A stretch of DNA of 64,000 bases. Source: Holophagales bacterium. Lineage in GTDB: Bacteria; Acidobacteriota; Thermoanaerobaculia; UBA5066. Location of the stretch: NCBI GenBank assembly GCA_016714815.1, contig JADKBZ010000001.1, forward strand, positions 124,001 through 188,000, given 5' to 3'. Under the pieces are notes generated by a model. It was not told where the DNA came from and did not search any database. It was given only the letters and a program-made list of their open reading frames with translations. Position numbers and translations under genes: made by a program. This document shows, piece after piece, positions 23,271 through 31,135 of the stretch; position 1 is the first letter of the stretch, and each line of letters opens with the position of its first letter.

Positions 23271-23326
23271 CTCTCCGTCTCTCCGTCTCTCCGTCTCTCC
23301 GTCTCTCCGTCTCTCCGTCTCTCCGG
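23271..23326. repeat. 8-bp tandem repeat CTCTCCGT x7
   Basis: Six perfect CTCTCCGT units and a seventh ending in GG run without interruption, just downstream of the pxpA stop codon (which is at 23348 on the minus strand). A candidate for slippage and copy-number variation between strains. Confidence 0.9.
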
Positions 23327-23347
23327 TGCTCCCTCCCCGGTTCTCCT

Positions 23348-24097
23348 CTAAAGCGGACGGATCTCGATTCCTGCCTCCCGGAGCCGCGCGGCAACCTCGC
23401 GAGCGAACTCAGCCGCCCCGGGGGTGTCGGAGTGGAGGCAGATCGTCCGGGCGCCGACGGGAATGCGCGCGCCGTCGGACGCTGCGACCTCTCCCTGGGC
23501 GGCTATCGAGAGTGCCTGTTCGGCCGCTTCGGCCGGCGTCGCTTTCAGCGCGCCGGGCCGGCCGCGCGGGGTCAGGGTTCCGTCCGGTTCGTAGCCGCGG
23601 TCTGCGAAGGCTTCGCCCGCGAACGGGAAACCCTGCTCGGAGAAACCCTGGAGCATCACCGAGCCGGCGAGGCCGACGAGGAGGACGCCGGGGGCGACGC
23701 GCGCGACGCCATCGGCGATCGCCCGCGCGAGGGCTTCGTCCCTTGCCGCCGCGTTGTAGAGGGCGCCGTGCGGTTTGACGTGCGCGAGGCGTGCCCCGCA
23801 GAGTCGCGCCACTTCGAGGAAGTCCGCCACCTGCGAGGCGACGGCGGCAGTGACCTCTTCGAGCGTGATCCTCATCGTCCTTCGGCCGAAGCCCTCGCGG
23901 TCGGGATAGGACGGGTGCGCCCCCACGGCGACGCCGTGCGCCATCGCCGCGCGGACGACCCGTTCCATCGACGCCGCGTCCCCCGCGTGGCCTCCGCAGG
24001 CGACGCTGACGGACGTGACGATGCCGAGGAGGGTTTCCTCGACCTCGGCCAGCCCGGGAAGCTCGCCGACGTCGGCGTTGAGGTCGATCGTCTTCAT
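23348..24097 (-). CDS. pxpA: 5-oxoprolinase subunit A (LamB/YcsF family)
   Basis: A 249-residue protein beginning MKTIDLNADVGE, with VSVACGGHAGD, GAHPSYPDREGFGRR, HVKPHGALYN and ICLHSDTPGA, the conserved set of the LamB/YcsF family. PxpA with PxpB and PxpC hydrolyses 5-oxoproline (pyroglutamate) to glutamate using ATP. It is the last gene of the operon and overlaps the transporter stop by 4 bp (ATGA). Length is normal for the family. Confidence 0.92.
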   Translation of the reverse strand: MKTIDLNADVGELPGLAEVEETLLGIVTSVSVACGGHAGDAASMERVVRAAMAHGVAVGAHPSYPDREGFGRRTMRITLEEVTAAVASQVADFLEVARLCGARLAHVKPHGALYNAAARDEALARAIADGVARVAPGVLLVGLAGSVMLQGFSEQGFPFAGEAFADRGYEPDGTLTPRGRPGALKATPAEAAEQALSIAAQGEVAASDGARIPVGARTICLHSDTPGAAEFAREVAARLREAGIEIRPL

Positions 24098-25320
24098 GCG
24101 AGCTCCTGTCCTTTCGTCTCCGGGAGGAAGCGCATCAGGAAGGCTCCGGCGACGTAGAAGCCCGCCGTCAGGGCCAGGGCGCTTCCGAGGCCGTGACGGT
24201 CGGCGAGGGCGCCGATCGTGAACGGCGCGAGCGCGCTGACAGCGCGCCCGGCGTTGTAGCAGAAGCCCTGGGCGGTGCCGCGCACCGCCGAGGGGAAGAG
24301 CTCGGCCAGGAGCGCGCCAAAGACCGAGAAGTAGCCGTGCCCGAGGTAGCCGACGAGCGGGGCGAGGAGGAGGATCGCCGCCTCCGAGCGCGCGAGGAGC
24401 CCGAAGGCCGGGACGACGACCGCCGCACCGAGGACGAACGCGAGGAAGACCGGGCGGCGGCCGTAGCGGTCGGAGAGGATCCCGAAGGTGTTGTAGCCGA
24501 GGAAGGCTCCCGCCTGCATGGCGATGACGAAGCCGGTCGAGCGGACGAGGCCGAGCCCGGCGCCTCCGGCCGCGACGGGCCCGGCGAGGAAGGTCGGCAC
24601 CCACGTGAAGAGCCCCCAGTAGGCGAAGAGCAGAACGGTGGAGAGGGCCGTCGCGGCGACGACGCGGCCCAGGAGAGGCGGCCGGAGGAGGAGCGCGAGG
24701 CCCGGGCCCTTCTTCGTCCCCGCCCCGCGCTCCTTCCAGATCGCCGGCTCCGGCACGCGCCACCTCACCCAGACCGCGAGGAGAGCGGGGAGAACGCCGA
24801 GGAGGAACAGGGGTCGCCACCCGAAACGCGGGATCACCGCCGCCGCCAGGAGCGCCGCCAGGACGTAGCCGATCGCCCACCCCGACTGCATCAGCCCGAT
24901 CGCCTTGCCGCGGTGCGCGGACGGCCAGGTCTCGGCGACGAGGACCGACCCGGCCGACCACTCCGCCCCGAGGCCGAGGCCGACGAGCGCCCGCCAGAGC
25001 GCCAGCTCGGCGACGGTGCGCGACGTGGCCGTCGCCCCGGTGAAGAGGGCGTAGGCGAGGATGGAGAGGACGAGGAGACGCGCCCGGCCGAACCGGTCGG
25101 CGAGGATCCCAGCGCCGATCCCTCCCACCGCGGAGGCGACGAGCGTGACCGACGCGAGGAGGCCCGCTTGCGCTCCGTCGAGGCCGAACTCCGCGCGGAT
25201 CGCCGTGAGGGCGAAGGCGTAGAGCATCACGTCCATCGCGTCGAGCATCCAGCCCGACGTGGCGGCGAAGAGGGCACGGCGCGCTTCGGGCGTCGCCTCG
25301 CGGAGCCAGGCGAAGCTCAC
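24094..25320 (-). CDS. MFS transporter inside the 5-oxoprolinase operon
   Basis: A 408-residue membrane protein with about 12 helices. MFS signature loops occur in both halves: GILADRFGRARLL and GILSDRYGRRPVF. It resembles the aromatic acid/sialate/carboxylate H+ symporter branch (GLGLGAEWSAGSVLVAETWP). The GTG start overlaps the pxpC stop and the end overlaps pxpA, so it is translationally coupled to both. Its place between pxpC and pxpA suggests it imports 5-oxoproline or a related compound, an inference from context. Confidence 0.88.
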   Translation of the reverse strand: MSFAWLREATPEARRALFAATSGWMLDAMDVMLYAFALTAIRAEFGLDGAQAGLLASVTLVASAVGGIGAGILADRFGRARLLVLSILAYALFTGATATSRTVAELALWRALVGLGLGAEWSAGSVLVAETWPSAHRGKAIGLMQSGWAIGYVLAALLAAAVIPRFGWRPLFLLGVLPALLAVWVRWRVPEPAIWKERGAGTKKGPGLALLLRPPLLGRVVAATALSTVLLFAYWGLFTWVPTFLAGPVAAGGAGLGLVRSTGFVIAMQAGAFLGYNTFGILSDRYGRRPVFLAFVLGAAVVVPAFGLLARSEAAILLLAPLVGYLGHGYFSVFGALLAELFPSAVRGTAQGFCYNAGRAVSALAPFTIGALADRHGLGSALALTAGFYVAGAFLMRFLPETKGQELA

Positions 25321-26249
25321 GGGAGGAAGACTCCGGCGTCCGCGAGCCGCGCCTCGCGCTCGAGGAGGAGGCGACGGGCCTCGTCGAAGGAGACGGGCGC
25401 GAAGCGGACCTCGTCGCCGGGGCGAAGCTGGGCGAGGGCGGAGAGGTCGGCGGAGATCACGTTCGCGATCTTCGGATATCCGCCCGTCGAAGGGTGTTCG
25501 ACAAGGAGGACGATCGGCAACCCTCCCGCCGGCACCTGAACGGCCCCGGCGGCGACCCCTTCCGTGACGAGCGAACGGTTCGGCGCGGGGAGCGGCTCCC
25601 CTTCGAGCCGGACGCCGGTCCGGCTCGAGGAGGCCGAGACGCGGAAGGGGGAGGAGAGGAAGCGGACGCGCGCTTCCGGCGCGAACCACGCCTCCTGGGG
25701 GCCCGGCGTGACCCGCAGGAGGCGCCGGGGCCCGTTCCAGCGCGCGGCCGCGGCGTCGACGCGGCGTCCGCGAGGCGCGCCCGGAGCGCCCCCCACCGCG
25801 AGAAGGTCCCCTGTCGCGACGGCTCGCCCCCCGAACCCTCCAAAGGCCGTCGCGACGTCGGTCGACCGGCTCCCGAGGAGCCGCGGGACGTCGACTCCGC
25901 CCCGGACGCAGAGGTACCCGCGCGCTCCCGAGAGCGCCCGGCCGACGACGAGCCGCCCCCCCGCGGGAACCTCGACCGTGCTCCAGGCGTCGACGGCCGT
26001 TCCGTCGAGCGTCGCCGCGAACGGAGCGCCGGCGAATGCGACGAGCGCTCCTTCCTCGAAGCGCAGCGTCGGTCCCGCGAGCGTCACCTCCAGGGCCGCC
26101 GCCCCTTCGTCGTTTCCGAGGAGGAGGTTTCCGAGGCGGAGGGCGTGCGCGTCGGCGGCGCCGCCGGGCGGAACGCCGAGCGCTCCGAGGCCGGGCCGTC
26201 CGAGGTCCTGGACGGTCGTCAGCAGGCCGGGCGAAAGGACGCGGATCAC
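25317..26249 (-). CDS. pxpC: 5-oxoprolinase subunit C (biotin-dependent carboxyltransferase family, KipA-like)
   Basis: A 310-residue protein with VLSPGLLTTVQDLGRPG at the start, GVPPGGAADAHALRLGN, and later LLVEHPSTGGYPKIANV, the conserved blocks of the PxpC/KipA family (related to the AHS2 domain of urea amidolyase). GTG start within a 4-bp overlap with pxpB. It forms the B/C subcomplex that phosphorylates 5-oxoproline. Confidence 0.92.
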   Translation of the reverse strand: MIRVLSPGLLTTVQDLGRPGLGALGVPPGGAADAHALRLGNLLLGNDEGAAALEVTLAGPTLRFEEGALVAFAGAPFAATLDGTAVDAWSTVEVPAGGRLVVGRALSGARGYLCVRGGVDVPRLLGSRSTDVATAFGGFGGRAVATGDLLAVGGAPGAPRGRRVDAAAARWNGPRRLLRVTPGPQEAWFAPEARVRFLSSPFRVSASSSRTGVRLEGEPLPAPNRSLVTEGVAAGAVQVPAGGLPIVLLVEHPSTGGYPKIANVISADLSALAQLRPGDEVRFAPVSFDEARRLLLEREARLADAGVFLP

Positions 26250-26953
26250 CCCGGCCCCCTGGCGAGGAGGTCGAAGTCGCGCGGGGACACGGAGACGAAC
26301 CGGACGGCGTCGCCCGGCAGGAGGAGCGCCGGGCTCTCGCGGTTTGGCGCAAAGAGGCGGAGCGGGGTCCGCCCGACGAGGCGCCAGCCGCCCGGCGTCG
26401 CGCGCGGGTAGAGCCCGGTCTGGCCTCCCGCGATCCCGACGCTCCCGGCCGGCACCCGGAGCCGCGGCGCCGGGAGACGCGGAGTCGCCAGGCGCGACGG
26501 GAGTCCGAGGAGGTAGGCAAAGCCCGGGGAAAAACCGACGAAGGCGACCCGGTACGCCGCTCCCGCGTGCATCGCGACGACCTCCCCGGGCGACAGCCCC
26601 GCTCCGCGGGCGACGTCGGCGAGGTCGGGTCCGTTCTCCCCTTCGTAGCAGACGGGAACCTCGACCGTCCGGGCCGCCGGCACGAGGGCGAGCCCCGCGG
26701 ACGGCAGGAGGGGCGTCACGAGGCGTTCGATCTCCTCGTGGGTCGTCGCCCGCGGGTCGAAGACGACGAGGAGCGAGGTGTAGGCGGGCCGGAGGTCGAC
26801 GAGGCCGGGCGGCGGACTGGCCGCGAGAGCCTCGCGCAGGGCGAGGACCGCGGCCGTGGCGTCCTCCGACGGCTCGGCGGCGAGGACGGCCAGCAGCGCG
26901 GTGTCGCTCGCCGGGACGAGGCGGAAGGACGGGTGGGCGCCGGCACCGGTCAC
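26246..26953 (-). CDS. pxpB: 5-oxoprolinase subunit B (KipI/AHS1 family)
   Basis: A 235-residue protein with LLVVFDP, VPVCYEGENGPDLADVA, VAFVGFSPGFAYLLGLP and GSVGIAGGQTGLYP, diagnostic of the KipI/PxpB family. It is first in the pxpB-pxpC-MFS-pxpA operon. A GTG start at 26953 is used; the 81 bases to the divergent gene at 27035 must contain both promoters, but no clear -35/-10 stands out. Confidence 0.92.
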   Translation of the reverse strand: MTGAGAHPSFRLVPASDTALLAVLAAEPSEDATAAVLALREALAASPPPGLVDLRPAYTSLLVVFDPRATTHEEIERLVTPLLPSAGLALVPAARTVEVPVCYEGENGPDLADVARGAGLSPGEVVAMHAGAAYRVAFVGFSPGFAYLLGLPSRLATPRLPAPRLRVPAGSVGIAGGQTGLYPRATPGGWRLVGRTPLRLFAPNRESPALLLPGDAVRFVSVSPRDFDLLARGPG

Positions 26954-27034
26954 GCAGCCGGCACGATACGCGCCCCTCGACGCCGGGAGCAGCCGGGATT
27001 AACGTCGGCGCAAACCGCTCGAAGGAGTTACCTC

Positions 27035-27493
27035 ATGGCTCTCGACGTCTTCCACCAGGTCCTGACGAGGCTTCACGAGCTCGCGGGCGGCAACCCGCGC
27101 CAGATGGTCTCGATCGTCGACGTGCTGCGGCAGCAGAAGCTCTTCGGCAGCGCGGAGATGATCCTCGGCAAGCTCCAGACCGAAGGGTGGGTCGCCGATG
27201 CGTCGAAGAAGGACCACGTCTACGTGACGACGTGGGGAATCGAGGAGGTCCGCCGCGTGAGTGCGCCCGCCCCGGCGGCCGCCGTGCCCGCCGCCGCCGC
27301 CCCCGTCGGCGCGAAGCCGGCCGAGCCGAAGAACGCCGTCGCCCTGCGCGGGTCCGCCGCGAAGGCCCGCGAGCTGGCGACGGTGCTTGAAGAGCTCGCG
27401 ACGGGCGCCGGCGGCACCGGCGCGCAGCGAAAGGCGAAGGCGAAGAAGGCTCTCGCCCTCGTCTCGGCGGCCGTGGAGGAGGCCTTCGAGTGA
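27035..27493 (+). CDS. Small unknown protein: winged-helix-like N-domain, Ala/Lys-rich tail
   Basis: A 152-residue protein not recognised as a named family. Residues 1-70 (MALDVFHQVLTRLHELAGGN ... GWVADASKKDHVYVTTWG) look like a winged-helix fold with a beta-wing. Residues about 80-105 are an Ala/Pro linker, and the rest is a helical, Lys-rich tail (GAQRKAKAKKALALV). A DNA-binding or adaptor role is conceivable. The ATG has GAAGGAG upstream, and the stop overlaps the GTG of the AidB-like gene (GTGA), so the two are coupled. Confidence 0.75.
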   Translation: MALDVFHQVLTRLHELAGGNPRQMVSIVDVLRQQKLFGSAEMILGKLQTEGWVADASKKDHVYVTTWGIEEVRRVSAPAPAAAVPAAAAPVGAKPAEPKNAVALRGSAAKARELATVLEELATGAGGTGAQRKAKAKKALALVSAAVEEAFE

Positions 27494-28950
27494 CCCTCGA
27501 CGACGCCCTCCTCCCCTCCCCGGGCGGGTTCCTTCGAGGGCGCCTCGGCGCGCTTCGCACTCCCGAAATCCTCGGCCGGTACGAGGCGTGGATGGAGGAG
27601 CGGGGGATGGGGATCTCCGAGGCCGTCGACCGGGCGGGGACGGCTCCGCTCCGGATGCACGACCGCTTCGGGAACCGGATCGACGAGGTCGTCTTCCCGC
27701 CCGGGTATCGCGAGCTCCTGACGAAGGGGTACGAGGCGGGCGTCGTGTTCAAGGCGGTGGAGGAGGGAGACCTGCCCGCCTCCTACCAGCTCGGCTACGT
27801 CACCTCGTTCTACGACGCCGGCCTCTACTGCCCCCACACCGTCTCTCTCTCGACGGCGATCGTCCTCGCCAAGTACGGCTCGGCCGAGCTCCGCGCGAAG
27901 TTCCTTCCGAGCCTCCTCCGCCGGGACGCCACGGTCTGGCAGGGGGCGACCTGGATGACGGAGGCAAAGGGGGGCTCCGACCTCGGCGCGTTCGTCGAGA
28001 CGGTGGCCCGCCCCGAGGGCGGCCGCTGGCTCCTGACGGGCGAGAAACACTTCACGAGCAACCTCGGCGCCGAGCTGGCCATCGTCGCGGCCCGCCCGGA
28101 GGGCGCATCCGCCGGCATTCGGGGCCTCGAGCTCTACCTCGTCCCCCGGAGGCGCGACGACGGCGCCCTCAACTTCCGCGCCCGCCGGATCAAGGACAAG
28201 ATCGGCACCCGCTCCGTCCCGACCGGTGAGGTCGAGCTGGACGGCAGCGAAGGGCACCTCCTCGGGGAACGCGGCAAGGGGACCTACCTCGTCCTGGAGG
28301 CGCTCAACGTCTCGCGCGTCTGCAACAGCGTGGCGAGCGTGGCGCTGACGCAGCGGGCGCTTCACGAGGCGTGGAGCTTCGCCGAGGTGCGCGTGGCGTT
28401 CGGAAAGCCGGTCGCCGAGCAGCCTCTCTTCGCGCGGCAGGCCCGCGAGCGGCACGAGACGCTCCTCGACGCCTTCGCCCTGGCCTGGGAGGCGGTGACG
28501 CTCCTCTCGGAGGTCTGGCGCGAGACGCCCCGCTACTCCGATCGCTACCACCTCTTCCGGCTCGTCGCCCACCTCGCCAAGTACTGGACCGCCGAGGTCG
28601 CGGTGCAGTCGGCGAAATGGGCGATGGAGGCGCACGGCGGCGCCGGGATCCTGGCCGACTACCCGGTGGAGCGGCTCCTGCGCGAGGCGATGATCCTCGG
28701 CATCTGGGAGGGGACGCCGCACCGGCAGATCCTCGACGGGATGGAGGTCGTCGAGAAGAAGCGGGTCCACGGGACGCTCCTCGACGGAATCGCCGCGCGG
28801 GGCGGGAGCACCGTCGCCCTCGCGATCGCGCGGTCCGAGGTCGACGAGTGGCTCGCCCTTCCCGCCGAGCGCAAGGAGGCCGAGTCGGAGCGGGTCTTCG
28901 CGCGTCTCGCGGCGACCGTCGCCCGGGAGCTGCGGCGGACGAAGGACTGA
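27490..28950 (+). CDS. AidB-like acyl-CoA dehydrogenase family flavoprotein
   Basis: A 486-residue protein with the acyl-CoA dehydrogenase fold: TWMTEAKGGSDLG (FAD/substrate loop), RRIKDKIGTRSVPTGEVEL, SRVCNSVASVALTQRAL and the C-terminal AHGGAGILADYPVERLLREA with IWEGT. The MTE-GGSD and RIKDKIGTRS blocks match the AidB branch better than beta-oxidation enzymes. AidB binds FAD and DNA and is linked to alkylation damage; metabolic dehydrogenase activity is also possible. The C-terminal 50 residues extend past the usual domain. Coupled to the small winged-helix-like gene upstream. Confidence 0.85.
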   Translation: MTLDDALLPSPGGFLRGRLGALRTPEILGRYEAWMEERGMGISEAVDRAGTAPLRMHDRFGNRIDEVVFPPGYRELLTKGYEAGVVFKAVEEGDLPASYQLGYVTSFYDAGLYCPHTVSLSTAIVLAKYGSAELRAKFLPSLLRRDATVWQGATWMTEAKGGSDLGAFVETVARPEGGRWLLTGEKHFTSNLGAELAIVAARPEGASAGIRGLELYLVPRRRDDGALNFRARRIKDKIGTRSVPTGEVELDGSEGHLLGERGKGTYLVLEALNVSRVCNSVASVALTQRALHEAWSFAEVRVAFGKPVAEQPLFARQARERHETLLDAFALAWEAVTLLSEVWRETPRYSDRYHLFRLVAHLAKYWTAEVAVQSAKWAMEAHGGAGILADYPVERLLREAMILGIWEGTPHRQILDGMEVVEKKRVHGTLLDGIAARGGSTVALAIARSEVDEWLALPAERKEAESERVFARLAATVARELRRTKD

Positions 28951-28997
28951 CCAGGGCCCGGGGACGGCGGGCGACCGCGTGCCGCCGGGTCTGAACT

Positions 28998-29570
28998 TCA
29001 GCGGGCCGGAGCCGCCTCTCCCGATCCGGCTGCATCCGACGCCCTCGCCCGGACGAGCGCGTCGGCGTAGATGGAGGACTTCTTGTTCGTCTCCGTCCTC
29101 GCCTCGATCAGGACGTGACTCTTCGTGCCCGCCTCGAGAGCGGACATGGCCCGGTCCAGCCGGGAACGGCGCACCTGGAGCTCCTTCGCAAAGCCCTCCC
29201 ACGTCCCGCTCGGCTCGAGAGCGAGCTTCACGAGCTCGGCCGTCGCGACCGAGAGCTCGCCGATGTCGCGGGCCCTCTCGAGGGCCGGGTCGACGGGGAC
29301 GGGCGTCGTGTAGGCGGAGAGGAGCTCCCTGGCGACGCGGGCCTCGGCCGAGGACCGGAAGGCGGCGACCTCCTCCCACCCCGGAGCCGGTGCGCCGGGG
29401 CCTCTCCCGCCCGGCTCGAGGATCTCTTCATACCGCATGGCGAGGTGGCTGACCCCGCTACGGGCCGTGTGGGCGCTCACGAGGACCTGCTTCGTCAGCT
29501 CCTGCCCGGGCTTCGGACCACAGGCGGACAGCAGCAGCGAAAGCAGCAGGACGGGAATTGCTCTCCACAT
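28998..29570 (-). CDS. Lipoprotein of unknown function
   Basis: A 190-residue lipoprotein: signal peptide of 16 residues with lipobox LLSAC (Cys17), then a helical periplasmic domain (LTKQVLVSAHTARSGVSHLA, later LVKLALEPSGTWEGFAKELQ and RSRLDRAMSALEAG). The C-terminus is Ala/Gly-rich. AGGAG precedes the ATG. No motif allows a function to be named. It lies convergent with the AidB-like gene. Confidence 0.8.
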   Translation of the reverse strand: MWRAIPVLLLSLLLSACGPKPGQELTKQVLVSAHTARSGVSHLAMRYEEILEPGGRGPGAPAPGWEEVAAFRSSAEARVARELLSAYTTPVPVDPALERARDIGELSVATAELVKLALEPSGTWEGFAKELQVRRSRLDRAMSALEAGTKSHVLIEARTETNKKSSIYADALVRARASDAAGSGEAAPAR

Positions 29571-29716
29571 GGAACTTCTCTCCTTTCGCCCGGACGAAGC
29601 GATCTCCTGCCGCCGACGGCCGCGTCGATCCCGCCCCTGTCACCGGATTCTAGCGAGCCCCCCAGGCCCCACCTCGAGGCGATCGGAACCCGTTGAGTTC
29701 TCGCAGGCGGCCGCGG

Positions 29717-31135
29717 TCAGCGCAGGACCAGCATCCGCTCCTCGGTCATCTCGAGGAACGCCGAGGCCGGGCCTTCGCGGCCCGTGCCCGAGGCCTTGAC
29801 GCCGCCGTAGGGCATCGGATCGCTGCGCCACGTCGGGACGTCCCCCTGGATGACGGCGCCGACCTCGAGCGTCTCCCACGCCCGGCGCACCTTTCCGACG
29901 TCGTGGCTGAAGACGCCGGCCTGGAGACCGTAGCGAGAGGCGTTGACGCGTGCGAGGGCCTCGTCGAAGGAGGCGTAGGTCGAAAGGACGGCTCCGGGGC
30001 CGAAGAGCTCGTCCGCGACGATCGGCTGGTCGTCCGGAACGCCGTCGAGAAGCGTCGGGCAGACCACCGACCCTTCCGCCTTTCCGCCGGCGAGAACCGC
30101 CCCGCCGGCCGCCTTCGCCGAGGCCACCCACTCCAGGACGCGGTCCCGGTTCGCCGTGTCGATCATCGGCCCGCAGAGGGTCGCGGGAAGGGACGGGTCC
30201 CCGATCGGGAAGGCCTCCGTCGCCTCGACGAGGAGGTTGCGGAGGCGGGTCGCGACCTCGCGGTGGACGAGAACCCGCTGGACGCTGATGCACGACTGCC
30301 CCGCCCAGGCGTAGGCCGCCGCCGCGATCCGGCGCGCCACGTCGGGAAGGTCGTGCCAGTCGGGCTCGACGATCACCGCGGCGTTCCCGCCGAGCTCGAG
30401 GGCGACCCGCCGGTCCCAGGCCTTCCTCCGGAGCGAGAAGCCGACCTCGGCCGAGCCGGTGAACGTGAGGAGGGCAAAGCGGGGGTCGGTCGCGAGCGCC
30501 TCGGCGTCGGCCGCCCGCGAGGGGACGACGGAAAGGGCTCCGTCGGGAAGGCCCGCCCGCTGGAGCGCGGCCGCCAGAAGGAGCGCGGGCGTCGGCGTCT
30601 GGCTGGCGGGCTTCAGGACGACGGAACAGCCGGCGGCGATCGCCGGCGCCAGCTTGTGCGCCACGAGGTTGAGCGGAAAGTTGAACGGCGTGATCGCCAG
30701 GACCGGCCCGATCGGCACCCGCTTCGTGAGGGCGATCCGCCCCGCCCCGCTCCCGAATCCCGAGAGATCCCGCGCCACGAGCTCGGGGAAGCGTGCGACG
30801 TGAGCCGCGGCGAGAAGCGTGTCTCCCGCCCGCTCGACCTCGGCGCTGGCCAGGGAGAGGGGCTTGCCCGCCTCGTCGACGATCGCGCGGGCCACCTCGT
30901 CCTTCCGCCCGAGGAGGTCTGTCCGGGCGGCCTCCAGGATCGCCGCCCGCCGCTCCGGGGTCAGGGCGGCCATCGCCGGGGCCGCCTTCGCCGCGGCCTC
31001 CGCGGCCCGCTCGAGCGTCGCCGGACCGGCGCGCGCCACGCGCGACACGGACGACCCATCCCAGGGCGAGCGGAGGACGACCTTGTCGTCGCCGTCTTCC
31101 CACGTTCCGGCCAGGAAGAGCTTCGTCTCTCTCAT
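29717..31135 (-). CDS. NAD(P)-dependent aldehyde dehydrogenase
   Basis: A 472-residue enzyme of the ALDH superfamily. It shows PFNFPLNLVAHKLAPAIAAG, the cofactor-binding VVLKPASQTP, LTFTGSAEVG, the general base in LELGGNAAV, the nucleophile in AGQSCISVQRV and the C-terminal PMPYGGVKASGTGREG. It would oxidise an aldehyde to the acid in the cytoplasm; the substrate is unknown. ATG 31135 overlaps the stop of the MscS gene (ATGA), so both are in one operon. Confidence 0.9.
   Translation of the reverse strand: MRETKLFLAGTWEDGDDKVVLRSPWDGSSVSRVARAGPATLERAAEAAAKAAPAMAALTPERRAAILEAARTDLLGRKDEVARAIVDEAGKPLSLASAEVERAGDTLLAAAHVARFPELVARDLSGFGSGAGRIALTKRVPIGPVLAITPFNFPLNLVAHKLAPAIAAGCSVVLKPASQTPTPALLLAAALQRAGLPDGALSVVPSRAADAEALATDPRFALLTFTGSAEVGFSLRRKAWDRRVALELGGNAAVIVEPDWHDLPDVARRIAAAAYAWAGQSCISVQRVLVHREVATRLRNLLVEATEAFPIGDPSLPATLCGPMIDTANRDRVLEWVASAKAAGGAVLAGGKAEGSVVCPTLLDGVPDDQPIVADELFGPGAVLSTYASFDEALARVNASRYGLQAGVFSHDVGKVRRAWETLEVGAVIQGDVPTWRSDPMPYGGVKASGTGREGPASAFLEMTEERMLVLR

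Larger units (their letters stand above)
22500..23347. other. Gene-free stretch with repeats, between convergent genes
   Basis: About 850 bases without a convincing gene. It contains a purine-rich (GA/AAG) tract at about 22525-22640, a 200-bp block bounded by long inverted repeats (22672-22870), an AT-rich island (22909-22940), a very GC-rich part with many short inverted motifs, and an 8-bp tandem repeat (23271-23326). Frames across it have poor codon patterns and no start sites. No tRNA or rRNA was recognised. Confidence 0.6.
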
